Positions 8,690-18,188 of a stretch of DNA of 30,819 nucleotides are shown piece by piece (positions within the stretch are counted from its first letter, which is position 1; each line of letters begins with the position of its first letter). This DNA comes from a virus, in IMG/VR virus record IMGVR_UViG_3300025674_000230, positions 1 through 30,819 of that record. One strand, 5' to 3'. Both the position numbers and the translations under genes were made by a program. The notes below the pieces were generated by a model. It did not search any database. It was not told the DNA's origin and saw only the letters and a list, made by a program, of their open reading frames with translations.

Positions 8690-11600
8690 TTAAATCTCCA
8701 CCCAGCCTATTGTAGAATCTACATACACTAATTCTACAAATCTTCCTGCACTCACTGTACCATTTTGCGCAGCAGAATCAATATTATTAGAGTTTCTAGC
8801 TATGGTAGTATCATAGGTAGAAATATTTTTTATTTTTACAAATGCTCCTGCTTCGGGACTAGCTGGAAGTGTTATTGTAATAGCAGAAGTTCCATTTACT
8901 ATTATTTTATCTCCTGTGGAAGCCTCATAAGCAGAGGTTTTTACTAACCAGTTTGGCTCAGTCGTGGTACTGCTTCCTCCAGAATCTGGGCTTGCAAACT
9001 GAACCCATTGATTACTAGTGCCGTCCGAATAGTAAATAAATGGAGTTAAGGAGGTAGAATTCCACCAAAGAGCTCCCGAAACAGGACTACTAGGAGCACT
9101 GTCTGATATAGTAACAACTGCGTCTCCTGCCGAGGCGCCGCCTGATGCTACTAAATCAATAGTACCATCAGTGTCGTCATAAGTTACAGTAATATTTGTT
9201 TCTGTATTGCCAGAGAACATAGAGCCTACAACGTCTTGAATTGCCTCTGTTAAATTTATATCAGAGGATCCATCGAAAGTATGGTCAACAGTTCCTACTG
9301 TGATATTTCTAGCGGTTGTAAGTGTATCTGCGCTACCAGTAACAGATCCTATTAGATCTCCTGTTATATTACTAGCCGTAAAATTACCCGAAACAGATAT
9401 AGTGTCCGTAGTTGCTGTAATTTCTTGTGTTCCTAGAAAAATAGTACCTGCGTCAAAATATCCCTTTCTAAATCTTGCGGTTGGAGAGCCTAAATCATAA
9501 GCTTCAGTAGTGTCAGGAAGTATATGACCATATACTGTAATAGCAGTAGCTGTAGTATCTGCTAGCTTAGTAGTCCCATTGTACAAACCCGAGGTAACAA
9601 CATCTAAGGTGCCATCAGTGTCATCATAAGTTACCGATGTGCCCGATTCAGTATTACCCGTAAACATTGCTCCAACAGCATCTTGTAACGCCTCTGTGAG
9701 GTCTATGTCAGAAGATCCATCGAAAGTATGGTCCGTACCATCTATAGTAAAGTTTCTTGCGATCTGAAGGGTTGTTGCTGTGCCGGCATTGCCTGATACA
9801 TCCCCGGTTAAGCCTCCGGATACATTACCTGTAATATTACCTGTTACATTACCTGTTAAATTACCAATAAATGTACCTTGAACATTTCCTGCAAAAAATC
9901 TGTTTGTAGAAGGATTATAATATAGCGATGTATCTGTTTCTAGCCCCTGGCTGCCTGTGGCCCCATCCACAAAAGGAATATAGCAAATTTCATTCGCGGT
10001 GTTATTGGCAGAAATAGTTACTTGAGTAGCAACATCGGCAGTATCTGCATTACCGATTACATCACCAGTAAATGTTGCGTCGCTTCCATCGGTTCCTGCT
10101 TCAAGTATTTTGCTAGTACCATTACTAGCATATACATCACCTGTTACATCACCTTCTAAATTTGCAACTAAAGTGGCGATGGAATATCCCGTGGCTGTTT
10201 TATCTACAGTTGAAGAGGGAGCAGACTGAGAATCCTTAAATAGATTCCACTTACCGTCACTAGCATCTCTGAATAGCCCTGCATATAGATCTTGGCTTCC
10301 CGAAGTATCGTAAATACCATAAAGACCAATATCAAGAGTGTCTGAGCTAGTATTTCCTCTCGCTAACTCAATTAAAGAATCTTCTACCGATATGGTAGCT
10401 GCCTCTACTACAACACTATCCCCATTTACTGTTAAATTACCCGCTACAGTAAGATTACCGCTAACACTAACAGAATCTGAAGTAGCATTACCTAGTGTTG
10501 TACTACCATTAACTGTTAAGGTATCGGTTACAGTAAGATCGGATCCTATAGTCACATCATCAGGAAGGCCTACAGTAATTGTTGCGCCTTCCCCAGACCC
10601 GGAAACTTCTATTTCATTAGTTGTTCCTGCAACAGCCGCTACGTAATTTCCACTTGTTTTTGTTCCCAGAACCACGGCATTATTCTTTATGTGATCCGTA
10701 CTAACGGATCTATCACTATCGGTGGTTGCGGATGATTTTAGCTTTGTACTATCTACAGCATTATCTCGTATATGGTCTGTAGTAATAGCTCTTGCAGTAT
10801 CTGTTGACGCAGAAGAAGAAATTTTTGCAGATGTTACTGCAGCATCACGAATAACATCAGTTATTACTGCTTCCGTACCTGTTGCACTGTCTAGCTTAGC
10901 TGACGTTACTGCATCATCTTCGAGCTTGCCAGTAGTTACTGCCGCATTCTGTAGCATAGTAGAGCTAATTCCGCCACTACTTACTTTTATTTCAACAGTA
11001 TCAGTATCAGTATCTACAGTAGTATCAATTCCGTCACCGCCTTCAAAGGTGATAGTATCCGTTCCAAGAACAATACTTGTACTTCCGCTGTCCGCGTAAA
11101 TAGATATATTAGGTAAAGATGCTGTACTAGTTGCAGTAAGTCGTCCTTTAGAGTCTACAGTAATAACAGGAATAGCTGTGCTGCTACCTACTTGACCTGC
11201 AGTAACCCCACTGTCTACTAGAGTTACTGTGGCTGGAGAAGTAGATATTCCAAAATCAGAGCTGTTAAAAGTAAGTGTACTGCCCAATGATATTGAGGCC
11301 GAAGTAGTGCCATCGGAGGCTGTAATACTGCTGTTTGCTAACTCTGCATTAACTACTCCACCGGTTTTTATGGAGACTTGTCCAGAACCAGAAATATCAA
11401 AATTATCCGAAGAAAAACTAGCAATACCTGCTGCGGACGCGGTTGCAAGAGACGCCGAAGCAGGAGAAACAGTGCTAGTTGCAGTAACTCGCCCTTTAGA
11501 ATCTACAGTAATAACAGGAATAGCTGTGCTACTACCTACTTGACCTGCAGTAACTCCACTATTTGCTAACGTTAAGGCTAAATCAACATTTCCTGTACCA

Positions 11601-14600
11601 TTAAAGCTAACTCCCGAAGCAGTAGCATCTCCACTAGCACTAAATGTGCGAGAAGATGATAATGCTGTTGCAGTATCTGCATTTCCTGTAACATCCCCCG
11701 TTACGTCCCCCGTTAGATCTCCTGTGACATTGCCCGTAAAAGTTGCCGCAACAACATTACTGCCGCTACTAAGAACTGCAGTGCCCACAGAATTTAATAC
11801 ATTTCCTTTTACATTTCCAGTAAGAACTGCGTCTACAGAATTACTTCCATTTGTAAAGATAGTAACATTATCTGAGTTTCTAATTGAACCCCGCAATGGA
11901 GCAGTTACTAAGTTGAATTCAACATTATTTGATGTTCCTACAGCCTGGCCAATAGAAATCTGTCCAGAGGATAGAGTTATACCTGTCCCAGCACTAAAAG
12001 CGGCTCTATAATCGGTACTGCTAGGTCCTGTATAGCTAAATGCTCCAGTTGAGCTATTATAACTAAAATCACCGTCGCCCGTATTTGCAGAAACACTTAA
12101 AGAGCCTCTTGCTCTAGAATCAGTATAGTATAAATTAGAACCTTCTGAAAGATCATCAGTATCTAAGCCATTTAAACTATTAGGAGCTCCATCTAAAGCA
12201 CCACTAAAAGTAGTTGCAGTTAGCGTATTTGAGCTAGGATTAAAGCGCAGCCCAGTATCTGTGTATATAGTTTGAGACCCTGTGGCCCCAGCAGACATAG
12301 GAACGTACCAAGAAGCGTCCGTATTTCCAGAGTCCTGTACGTTAAGATTAGTAGAAGATGTTATAGTAAGGTCTACTCGGTTATTTACATCATCATATAT
12401 AGCCGACGCTCCAGTATGATTATTGTGCTGGAACATTGGACCAATAGCGTCCATGGCTCTTTCATTAGTAAAATATTTGTTAGTTGTCCCTTCGCTAAGA
12501 GTATCAGTATCTCGTGAGGAAAAAGACGAATTAAACCTAGTGTCAGTATAATATAGATTTGTTGTACCTTCTGAGAGATCATCAGTATCTTTAGCAGCAA
12601 AATCAGTATTGAATCTTGCAGTTGTATAATATAGATTTGTTGTGCCTTCTGAGAGACCATCAGTATCTTTAGCAGCAAATTTAGTATTAAAGGTTGTATC
12701 AGTCAAATACAGATTTGTTGTACCTTCTGAGAGATCATCAGTATCTTTAGCAGCAAATTTAGTATTAAAGGTTGTATCAGTCAAATACAGATTTGTTGTA
12801 CCTTGTGAGAGATCATCAGTATCTTTAGCAGCAAAATCAGTATTGAATCTTGCAGTTGTATAATATAGATTTGTTGTACCTTCTGAGAGATCATCGGTAT
12901 CTTTACTATCAAATTTAGTATTAAAGGTTGTATCAGTCAAATACAGATTTGTTGTACCTTGTGAGAGATCATCAGTATCTTTAGCAGCAAATTTAGTATT
13001 AAAGGTTGCATCAGTCAAATACAGATTTGTTGTACCTTGTGAGAGATCATCAGTATTGTGGTTAGTTAGACTAGAAACTGTACCAGTCAGAACTGCATCA
13101 GTTCCATCTGTTCCCGCTTCAAGTATTTTACTAGTACCATTACTCGCATACACATCACCTTTTAAATCACCAAAAAACTTACCTGTTTGGATTTCAAGAT
13201 CGTTTGCTCCTGTCAAGATAAGATTACTTGCAACTAATGTATCTGTTACAGTAGAATATGATATACCACTGTCAATAACTATACTACGATTGCCCGCTGT
13301 TTGACTAGTAAGCGCAACTCGATATAAAGAGTTAGATCCTGCGGTAGAGATTGCCACTTGAGACGCAGTAGCTGCATTACCGGAGGTGTCTTGATTACCT
13401 GAGGTATTAACACCAGGTAAATTAATATTTGCTGATCCATCAAACGATACACCCCCAATGGTTCTTGCAGTTTCAAGAGCTGTTGCAGTATCTGCGTTTC
13501 CTGTAACATCACCAGTTACATTACCTACAATATTTGTAGCTATGTCATAGTTTGCAGCAAATCTAGTGTTCGAGTGATCCCATGTAATTGTAGGGGTAGT
13601 ACCAGAACTCCATGCACCAAAAGTTAAGCCAGCACCATTTATTTCGGTACTATTTGACGCATTTTTAGCTATTGTAATATTTAGATCTGCAACATCAAGG
13701 GTAGTTGTATTAAGAGTAGTTGTAGTTCCAGAGACAGTTAGATTAGCAACCGTTAAAGTGCCCGTAGAAGGTACATAAGATAAACCAGAATCTGCTTTTA
13801 CGTCTCTAGCTGAGCTTGTGCCAGTAACAAAAGTTAAGTAATGAGAACTTGTACTTGTTTCTTCACTATTTATATTAACCTGCTGAGCAATGCTGGATGT
13901 GCCTGCTATGTTTCCAATAAAGCTTGTAGCAGTTAGAGCCCCGGTGTTTGGATTATAGGTGAGTACCCCCGAATCTTTTTCCAAATCATGATAGCTTACG
14001 GATGAATACGTTGATCCTCCAGTATTATTTATAAAAGTAATAGGAAATTCTGCATCAGTATCTGCATCTGCAGCAGTTGTTACAATAGCTATTTTCTTAG
14101 ATAAGTCAGTAACACCGCTAACGTCAGCATAGGGATATGATGCGCTTGTTTCAACAGCAAAAGTATTGCCAGAAGCTGTCGGAGTATTAACAACTATATC
14201 TGCCTTAATCCTAGAAGTAGCATCCGCATATAAAATTGTTGTTCCAGCCTCTCCAGGATTTGCGGCAGAATAAGACAATAGAGGTCCATCCCCCGAAACT
14301 CTCGAAAAGCCGTCAATAGCTCTAACATTATTTGCACGAACTTCGGCTTTTTTATTGTCAGCAGTTCCCGTAATTGCGAACTCAAAGTATCCGGAGCTAT
14401 TCCATCCTAATCGACTTTCTCCGTACGTTGTATAAGTTCCAGACTGTACAGAAGCAAAAGTATTAGGTCTATCCCATCTAATAAAACACGAGACCAGGGT
14501 AGGAGCCGTTTTAAAGTGAACATCGCCCGCATGTATAATTACATCTCCGCCTACGGGAGCATCGTAATTTACACCAGAGATAGCTTGAACACTACCTACT

Positions 14601-17600
14601 TGTATACTTTCATCCCCTGGGATAAGAATCGCAACCGTAGAATCATCCCCATTAATAATCAATTGATCATGAACAGTAAGCTTGTCAGATATTTCTACAT
14701 TATTTGGTAAACCGATTGTAGGAGTAGAGCCTTCTCCCGATCCTCCGGTAACACTAATCTCATTAGTAGTACCCGCAATAGTTTGTACGTAGTTTCCAGA
14801 AGTTTTAGTTCCTAAAGTAACAGCATCATCACGAATATGATCGGTAGTAACGGCTCTATCGCTATCAGTACTGGCAGAGGATTTTAGCTTTGTATTGTCT
14901 ACTGAATTGGATGCTATCTTTGTATTGGTAACAGCATCATCACGAATATGATCGGTAGTAACGGCTCTATCGGCATCAGTGGTAGTAGAAGATTTTAGCT
15001 TTGTATTGTCTACGGCGTCATTTGCTAATTTAGCCGTTGTTACACCTAGCGAGGAAATAGCTATAGTAGCTGTTGAGCCTTCTGCAGGAGTATGCGTAAC
15101 AGATATCCCATCTCCGGCAGAAATATCTGATAAGTAGTTACCAGAAGTATCCGTGCCTAAAGTTACTTGTCCTGCAGCAAGATTTGTTGTTATTGATATA
15201 TTTGCAGAGCCGTCGAAAGAAGCACTTCCTTCCACAGGGCCGGTAAGTTCTATAGTTCTTGCAGTTTGTAGGCTTGATGCCGTATCGGCATTTCCGGTAA
15301 CGTCTCCAGTTACATCGCCAGTTAAATCTCCTGTAACATTTCCTGTAAAAGTTGCATCGGTACCGTCAGTTCCTGACTCTAGTACCTTACTAGTACCGTT
15401 GCTAGCATATACGTCGCCCTTTAAATCACCAGATGCTTTTCCAGTAATAGTGATATCTACTGCCGTTAGGTCATTAAGCTGCATATCATCGTAAACAGCG
15501 TTAGTAAAATCAACATTAGTACCAGAACTGAGATGAGTAACATTTGTTACCAGCTTCCATATACCGGCACTCTGATCTTTAACAAAGCCCTCTTCTAGTT
15601 CTGTGGAAGACTCATTATAGTGAGCTAAAAATCCTACATCAGTAGTATGGCCTGTATTACCGCTAGCCATATGTAGTAAATTATCTTCAATATCTAAATT
15701 AGCTGTATTGATAGTAACAGTTGTACCATTTACAGTTAAGTTTCCATCTACTATTAAGTTTCCGTCAATTTCACCATTACTTGTAACATGGAGCCCGCTC
15801 AGAGTACCCCCACTTACGTAGTCATCTACTCTTTGATCTGTATAATATAGATTAGTTCCTTCTGATAGATCGCCGGTATCTTTAGCAGCAAAATCAGTAT
15901 TGAATCTTGCAGTTGTATAGTATAGATTAGTTCCTTCAGATAGGTCTCCAGTATCAAAACTTGATAAACTAACCGTTGCATCTATAGCCCCATCATTTGC
16001 ATCGTCATATGAAAACGAGATACCTGCATGAGAGCCGTTGGTTACTAACTGACCGCTAACTACATCTTGTACTCTTTCAGTTGTATGATACTTATTAGTT
16101 AAACCTTCTGAGATATCATCAGTGTCTCCACTGAGTTCGCTAAGCTGATCCTTTGCAGCTACTTGAGCATCAACGTATGCTTTTACTGATTGTTGAGTGG
16201 GCAGTAATGTAGCACTATCGCTAGTCATGCTGTCTTCGTCAACAAATCCACTAACTGTAATAGTTCCATCACTTAAATCAGCAAACTGTACAGTACCACT
16301 AGCTGTAATATTAGTGGCCGCAGTTATTGCCCCAGAAGAAATACTTAAAGTACCATCTGTTAGCGTACCGGCTGTTATAGTACCACTCGCTGTAATAGCG
16401 GCAGCTGAAGTAATAGAGCCCGATAAAATACTTAAAGTACCATCAGTAAATCCAGGAGCATTTAAAGAATCTGTAGAATTGTCAAAATATACCCTAGAAT
16501 CCCCTTGAAGAGATCGGATACCTGAGCGGCCATCAGTTAATACTAAATGTCTATGACTATCGGGTATTGTAGGATCTTCTACAGTATCATCTGTATTTTT
16601 TGTAATTACAACCGTTGTTGCAACGCTTGCAGAGGGTGCATTTGCACTACTATCAAATGTTCCGGAAAATACGCCATCAAAAGCGCCTGCAAAGTTTCCT
16701 GTAAAAGTTCCATTTAAATTACCTGCGGTAATAATATCTTTTCCGGGATTATATGTAAATGCAGAGCTTGCGAATATATCAGATGTACCTGTTCGAGAGT
16801 CGACAAAAGCCATAAAATGCTCAGAGTCGAGCATAACAGTCCCTGTTCCAGAACCGTCGGAAGTTGCAGTGAAGTCTGTCTGAATTACAGTGCCAGTACC
16901 TTGATCTATCAAAGGAGTTGCTACAGCTGTACCTGTACCGGTACCGGCACCTGTAGCGGTAAAGACAGTACCTACTTCATTTGAGCTAGCCCCTATAGCT
17001 AAGAAATTAGAAGTGCCAACAGTTACAATTCTATATTCAGTACCTGCCGATATGCCATCAATACCTATTTCTGTGCCAGCACTTTTTGCCTTAAAAATTT
17101 CTCCAATAGCAGGAGTAGTATCTGTGCCGTATACAATCCAGTTTGATATAAGTAGAACCGTACCAGTGCCTGTGCCGGCACCTGTGGCAGTAAATGTAGT
17201 ACCAGCAACACTATCATCTGCACCTATCTGTGTAAAGTCAGTATCGCCGGGAGTTATAATCTCATAAACAGATCCGGTAGTTATACCGGTAACAGCTTCA
17301 GCTGTACCCCTATCCGTTATAATATACTCATGGCCTGTAACAAGACCATCATCAATTCCAATCTCAATAGCGCCTAGACTTGTCCAAGAAGTATTTCCTA
17401 AACTTTTAATAACATATGCTGTACTAGATACAATATCTGTTGCAGTAATAGTTGCATCTTCTACACCAATTTCCGCCGTAGGAGTGTTCTCAACAGTACT
17501 GATAGAGGTTATTCTACCCTGTTGATCTACCGTTATTCTAGGTATAGTATTCGAGGTCCCATAAGTGCCAGTTGTTACTGCAGTATTATTTAAATCAAAT

Positions 17601-17839
17601 GTGACTTCGTCATCGGATAGAGTGGTTGTTATTCCTACTCCTCCGGTAAACTGAAGAGTATCGCTTCCGATCTCTACACTACCCCCTGCGCCCACATCAG
17701 CATCTATATTGAAGGACGCACCTGACAATCCTATAACATTATTTTGCCAGACATCCTTGTCTTCATTGTACGTCCAAGTTATGTCCCCAGAAGTAACGGT
17801 ATCTCCGTCACTCGGATTTGATGGAAATGTTAAAGCCAT
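8690..17839 (-). CDS. Giant modular tail fibre protein, 3049 aa
   Basis: The largest gene in the window, open without interruption for 9150 bases. ATG start with a weak site (AGGGGT) that overlaps the end of the 97-aa gene. It opens with the short head seen in the three terminal paralogues (FPSNPSDGDTVTSGDITWTY). Residues about 150-330 hold 'FTATGAGTGTGTV' modules with intervening Y-I-I-T strands. Later there are several 'LTVNGTTVTINTANLDIEDN'-type modules, 'TGDLTGDVTGDVTGNADT' strings, 'RAVTTDHIRDDAV' segments, and eight tandem 26-aa 'DTDDLSEGTTNLYYT' repeats at about 1595-1798. A cassette 'ISDSAPSSPVSGALWWNS ... SNQWVQF' precedes the C-terminal domain (ITITLPASPEAGAFVKIKN ... VYVDSTIGWVEI), a common fibre end. 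It is most likely a long trimeric side fibre; the host receptor is unknown. No enzyme domain was recognised. Confidence 0.88.
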   Translation of the reverse strand: MALTFPSNPSDGDTVTSGDITWTYNEDKDVWQNNVIGLSGASFNIDADVGAGGSVEIGSDTLQFTGGVGITTTLSDDEVTFDLNNTAVTTGTYGTSNTIPRITVDQQGRITSISTVENTPTAEIGVEDATITATDIVSSTAYVIKSLGNTSWTSLGAIEIGIDDGLVTGHEYIITDRGTAEAVTGITTGSVYEIITPGDTDFTQIGADDSVAGTTFTATGAGTGTGTVLLISNWIVYGTDTTPAIGEIFKAKSAGTEIGIDGISAGTEYRIVTVGTSNFLAIGASSNEVGTVFTATGAGTGTGTAVATPLIDQGTGTVIQTDFTATSDGSGTGTVMLDSEHFMAFVDSRTGTSDIFASSAFTYNPGKDIITAGNLNGTFTGNFAGAFDGVFSGTFDSSANAPSASVATTVVITKNTDDTVEDPTIPDSHRHLVLTDGRSGIRSLQGDSRVYFDNSTDSLNAPGFTDGTLSILSGSITSAAAITASGTITAGTLTDGTLSISSGAITAATNITASGTVQFADLSDGTITVSGFVDEDSMTSDSATLLPTQQSVKAYVDAQVAAKDQLSELSGDTDDISEGLTNKYHTTERVQDVVSGQLVTNGSHAGISFSYDDANDGAIDATVSLSSFDTGDLSEGTNLYYTTARFNTDFAAKDTGDLSEGTNLYYTDQRVDDYVSGGTLSGLHVTSNGEIDGNLIVDGNLTVNGTTVTINTANLDIEDNLLHMASGNTGHTTDVGFLAHYNESSTELEEGFVKDQSAGIWKLVTNVTHLSSGTNVDFTNAVYDDMQLNDLTAVDITITGKASGDLKGDVYASNGTSKVLESGTDGTDATFTGNVTGDLTGDVTGDVTGNADTASSLQTARTIELTGPVEGSASFDGSANISITTNLAAGQVTLGTDTSGNYLSDISAGDGISVTHTPAEGSTATIAISSLGVTTAKLANDAVDNTKLKSSTTTDADRAVTTDHIRDDAVTNTKIASNSVDNTKLKSSASTDSDRAVTTDHIRDDAVTLGTKTSGNYVQTIAGTTNEISVTGGSGEGSTPTIGLPNNVEISDKLTVHDQLIINGDDSTVAILIPGDESIQVGSVQAISGVNYDAPVGGDVIIHAGDVHFKTAPTLVSCFIRWDRPNTFASVQSGTYTTYGESRLGWNSSGYFEFAITGTADNKKAEVRANNVRAIDGFSRVSGDGPLLSYSAANPGEAGTTILYADATSRIKADIVVNTPTASGNTFAVETSASYPYADVSGVTDLSKKIAIVTTAADADTDAEFPITFINNTGGSTYSSVSYHDLEKDSGVLTYNPNTGALTATSFIGNIAGTSSIAQQVNINSEETSTSSHYLTFVTGTSSARDVKADSGLSYVPSTGTLTVANLTVSGTTTTLNTTTLDVADLNITIAKNASNSTEINGAGLTFGAWSSGTTPTITWDHSNTRFAANYDIATNIVGNVTGDVTGNADTATALETARTIGGVSFDGSANINLPGVNTSGNQDTSGNAATASQVAISTAGSNSLYRVALTSQTAGNRSIVIDSGISYSTVTDTLVASNLILTGANDLEIQTGKFFGDLKGDVYASNGTSKILEAGTDGTDAVLTGTVSSLTNHNTDDLSQGTTNLYLTDATFNTKFAAKDTDDLSQGTTNLYLTDTTFNTKFDSKDTDDLSEGTTNLYYTTARFNTDFAAKDTDDLSQGTTNLYLTDTTFNTKFAAKDTDDLSEGTTNLYLTDTTFNTKFAAKDTDGLSEGTTNLYYTTARFNTDFAAKDTDDLSEGTTNLYYTDTRFNSSFSSRDTDTLSEGTTNKYFTNERAMDAIGPMFQHNNHTGASAIYDDVNNRVDLTITSSTNLNVQDSGNTDASWYVPMSAGATGSQTIYTDTGLRFNPSSNTLTATTFSGALDGAPNSLNGLDTDDLSEGSNLYYTDSRARGSLSVSANTGDGDFSYNSSTGAFSYTGPSSTDYRAAFSAGTGITLSSGQISIGQAVGTSNNVEFNLVTAPLRGSIRNSDNVTIFTNGSNSVDAVLTGNVKGNVLNSVGTAVLSSGSNVVAATFTGNVTGDLTGDVTGDVTGNADTATALSSSRTFSASGDATASGVSFNGTGNVDLALTLANSGVTAGQVGSSTAIPVITVDSKGRVTATSTVSPASASLATASAAGIASFSSDNFDISGSGQVSIKTGGVVNAELANSSITASDGTTSASISLGSTLTFNSSDFGISTSPATVTLVDSGVTAGQVGSSTAIPVITVDSKGRLTATSTASLPNISIYADSGSTSIVLGTDTITFEGGDGIDTTVDTDTDTVEIKVSSGGISSTMLQNAAVTTGKLEDDAVTSAKLDSATGTEAVITDVIRDAAVTSAKISSSASTDTARAITTDHIRDNAVDSTKLKSSATTDSDRSVSTDHIKNNAVVLGTKTSGNYVAAVAGTTNEIEVSGSGEGATITVGLPDDVTIGSDLTVTDTLTVNGSTTLGNATSDSVSVSGNLTVAGNLTVNGDSVVVEAATISVEDSLIELARGNTSSDTLDIGLYGIYDTSGSQDLYAGLFRDASDGKWNLFKDSQSAPSSTVDKTATGYSIATLVANLEGDVTGDVYASNGTSKILEAGTDGSDATFTGDVIGNADTADVATQVTISANNTANEICYIPFVDGATGSQGLETDTSLYYNPSTNRFFAGNVQGTFIGNLTGNVTGNITGNVSGGLTGDVSGNAGTATTLQIARNFTIDGTDHTFDGSSDIDLTEALQDAVGAMFTGNTESGTSVTYDDTDGTLDVVTSGLYNGTTKLADTTATAITVYGHILPDTTEAYDLGSPTARFRKGYFDAGTIFLGTQEITATTDTISVSGNFTASNITGDLIGSVTGSADTLTTARNITVGTVDHTFDGSSDINLTEAIQDVVGSMFSGNTETNITVTYDDTDGTIDLVASGGASAGDAVVTISDSAPSSPVSGALWWNSTSLTPFIYYSDGTSNQWVQFASPDSGGSSTTTEPNWLVKTSAYEASTGDKIIVNGTSAITITLPASPEAGAFVKIKNISTYDTTIARNSNNIDSAAQNGTVSAGRFVELVYVDSTIGWVEI
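12447..13055 (-). repeat. Eight-copy tandem repeat, 78-bp unit, coding
   Basis: Eight in-frame 26-codon units lie within the 3049-aa gene, with an exact 78-base period (for example the word CAGTATCTTT at 12661 and 12739). Two unit types alternate irregularly: one ending LYLTDTTFNTKFAAK and one ending LYYTTARFNTDFAAK. Some neighbouring units are nearly identical in DNA, so the array looks recently expanded. Related single units occur near 15810-15960, 16060-16130 and 12110-12170. Confidence 0.94.
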
Positions 17840-17848
17840 ATTATACCC

Positions 17849-18142
17849 CTAAATCTCTACCCATTGAAAGCTACTTCCATCGTAATAATAGATATATGTT
17901 TTCAAATCCGCCGTGTCTCGCCACATATCCCCTTCTTGCGGGTTGGCAGGGGTAGTAGAAGATTGAACTAAAAATACTGAACCACGGTTAATATGTACAA
18001 TACTTTCAGTGCCATTGACACTTTTTTTAATGTACATATCGCCGTCGTAAGTATTGATTGCAACTTCCCCGAGTTCAAGTTGCGAAGTGGTAGGAGCGGT
18101 ATTGGCAGAGCCAGACCGCTTTAATTTGATAGTTTGTGCCAT
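17849..18142 (-). CDS. Small fibre-associated protein, Mtd-N-like head plus DxWxDT cassette
   Basis: A 97-aa protein, ATG start with AGGAGAG five bases upstream. It consists of only two modules. The N-terminus (MAQTIKLKRSG ... LELGEVAINTYDGDMYIKK) matches the head of the next gene upstream and resembles the N-terminal domain of Bordetella phage Mtd-type proteins (KR-S ... GE-A ... G). The C-terminal half is the recurrent cassette NPQEGDMWRDT ... TYIYYYDGSSFQWVEI. Its stop overlaps the ribosome binding region of the giant fibre gene. With no shaft or tip of its own, it may be an adaptor or connector for the large fibre, or a remnant of a longer fibre; neither can be settled from sequence. Confidence 0.82.
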   Translation of the reverse strand: MAQTIKLKRSGSANTAPTTSQLELGEVAINTYDGDMYIKKSVNGTESIVHINRGSVFLVQSSTTPANPQEGDMWRDTADLKTYIYYYDGSSFQWVEI

Positions 18143-18160
18143 TTGGCTCTCCTAAATGCT

Positions 18161-18172
18161 GCGTATATACGC
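18161..18172. other. Perfect 12-bp palindrome in an intergenic gap
   Basis: GCGTATATACGC is a perfect inverted repeat in the 46-base gap between the 570-aa and 97-aa genes, 18 bases upstream of the 97-aa gene start. It could form only a short RNA hairpin (four pairs, four-base loop) and has no U tract, so it is not a terminator. It could be a protein-binding site or chance. Confidence 0.4.
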
Positions 18173-18188
18173 GGGAGAAAGAATTTAG

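Noticed and set aside
10338-12011. Several plus-strand open frames of 100-125 codons opposite the giant fibre gene
   Set aside because: They are Val/Thr/Pro/Ser-rich mirror images of the repetitive coding strand, lack consistent ribosome sites and show no family features.
12385-12678. A 97-codon alternative frame on the minus strand over the 78-bp repeats
   Set aside because: It is a by-product of the repeat period and shows low-complexity Ile/Leu repeats.
4517-17839. Regular repeats that could suggest a CRISPR array
   Set aside because: The repeats are in-frame multiples of three, have no unique spacers and lie inside long intact reading frames.
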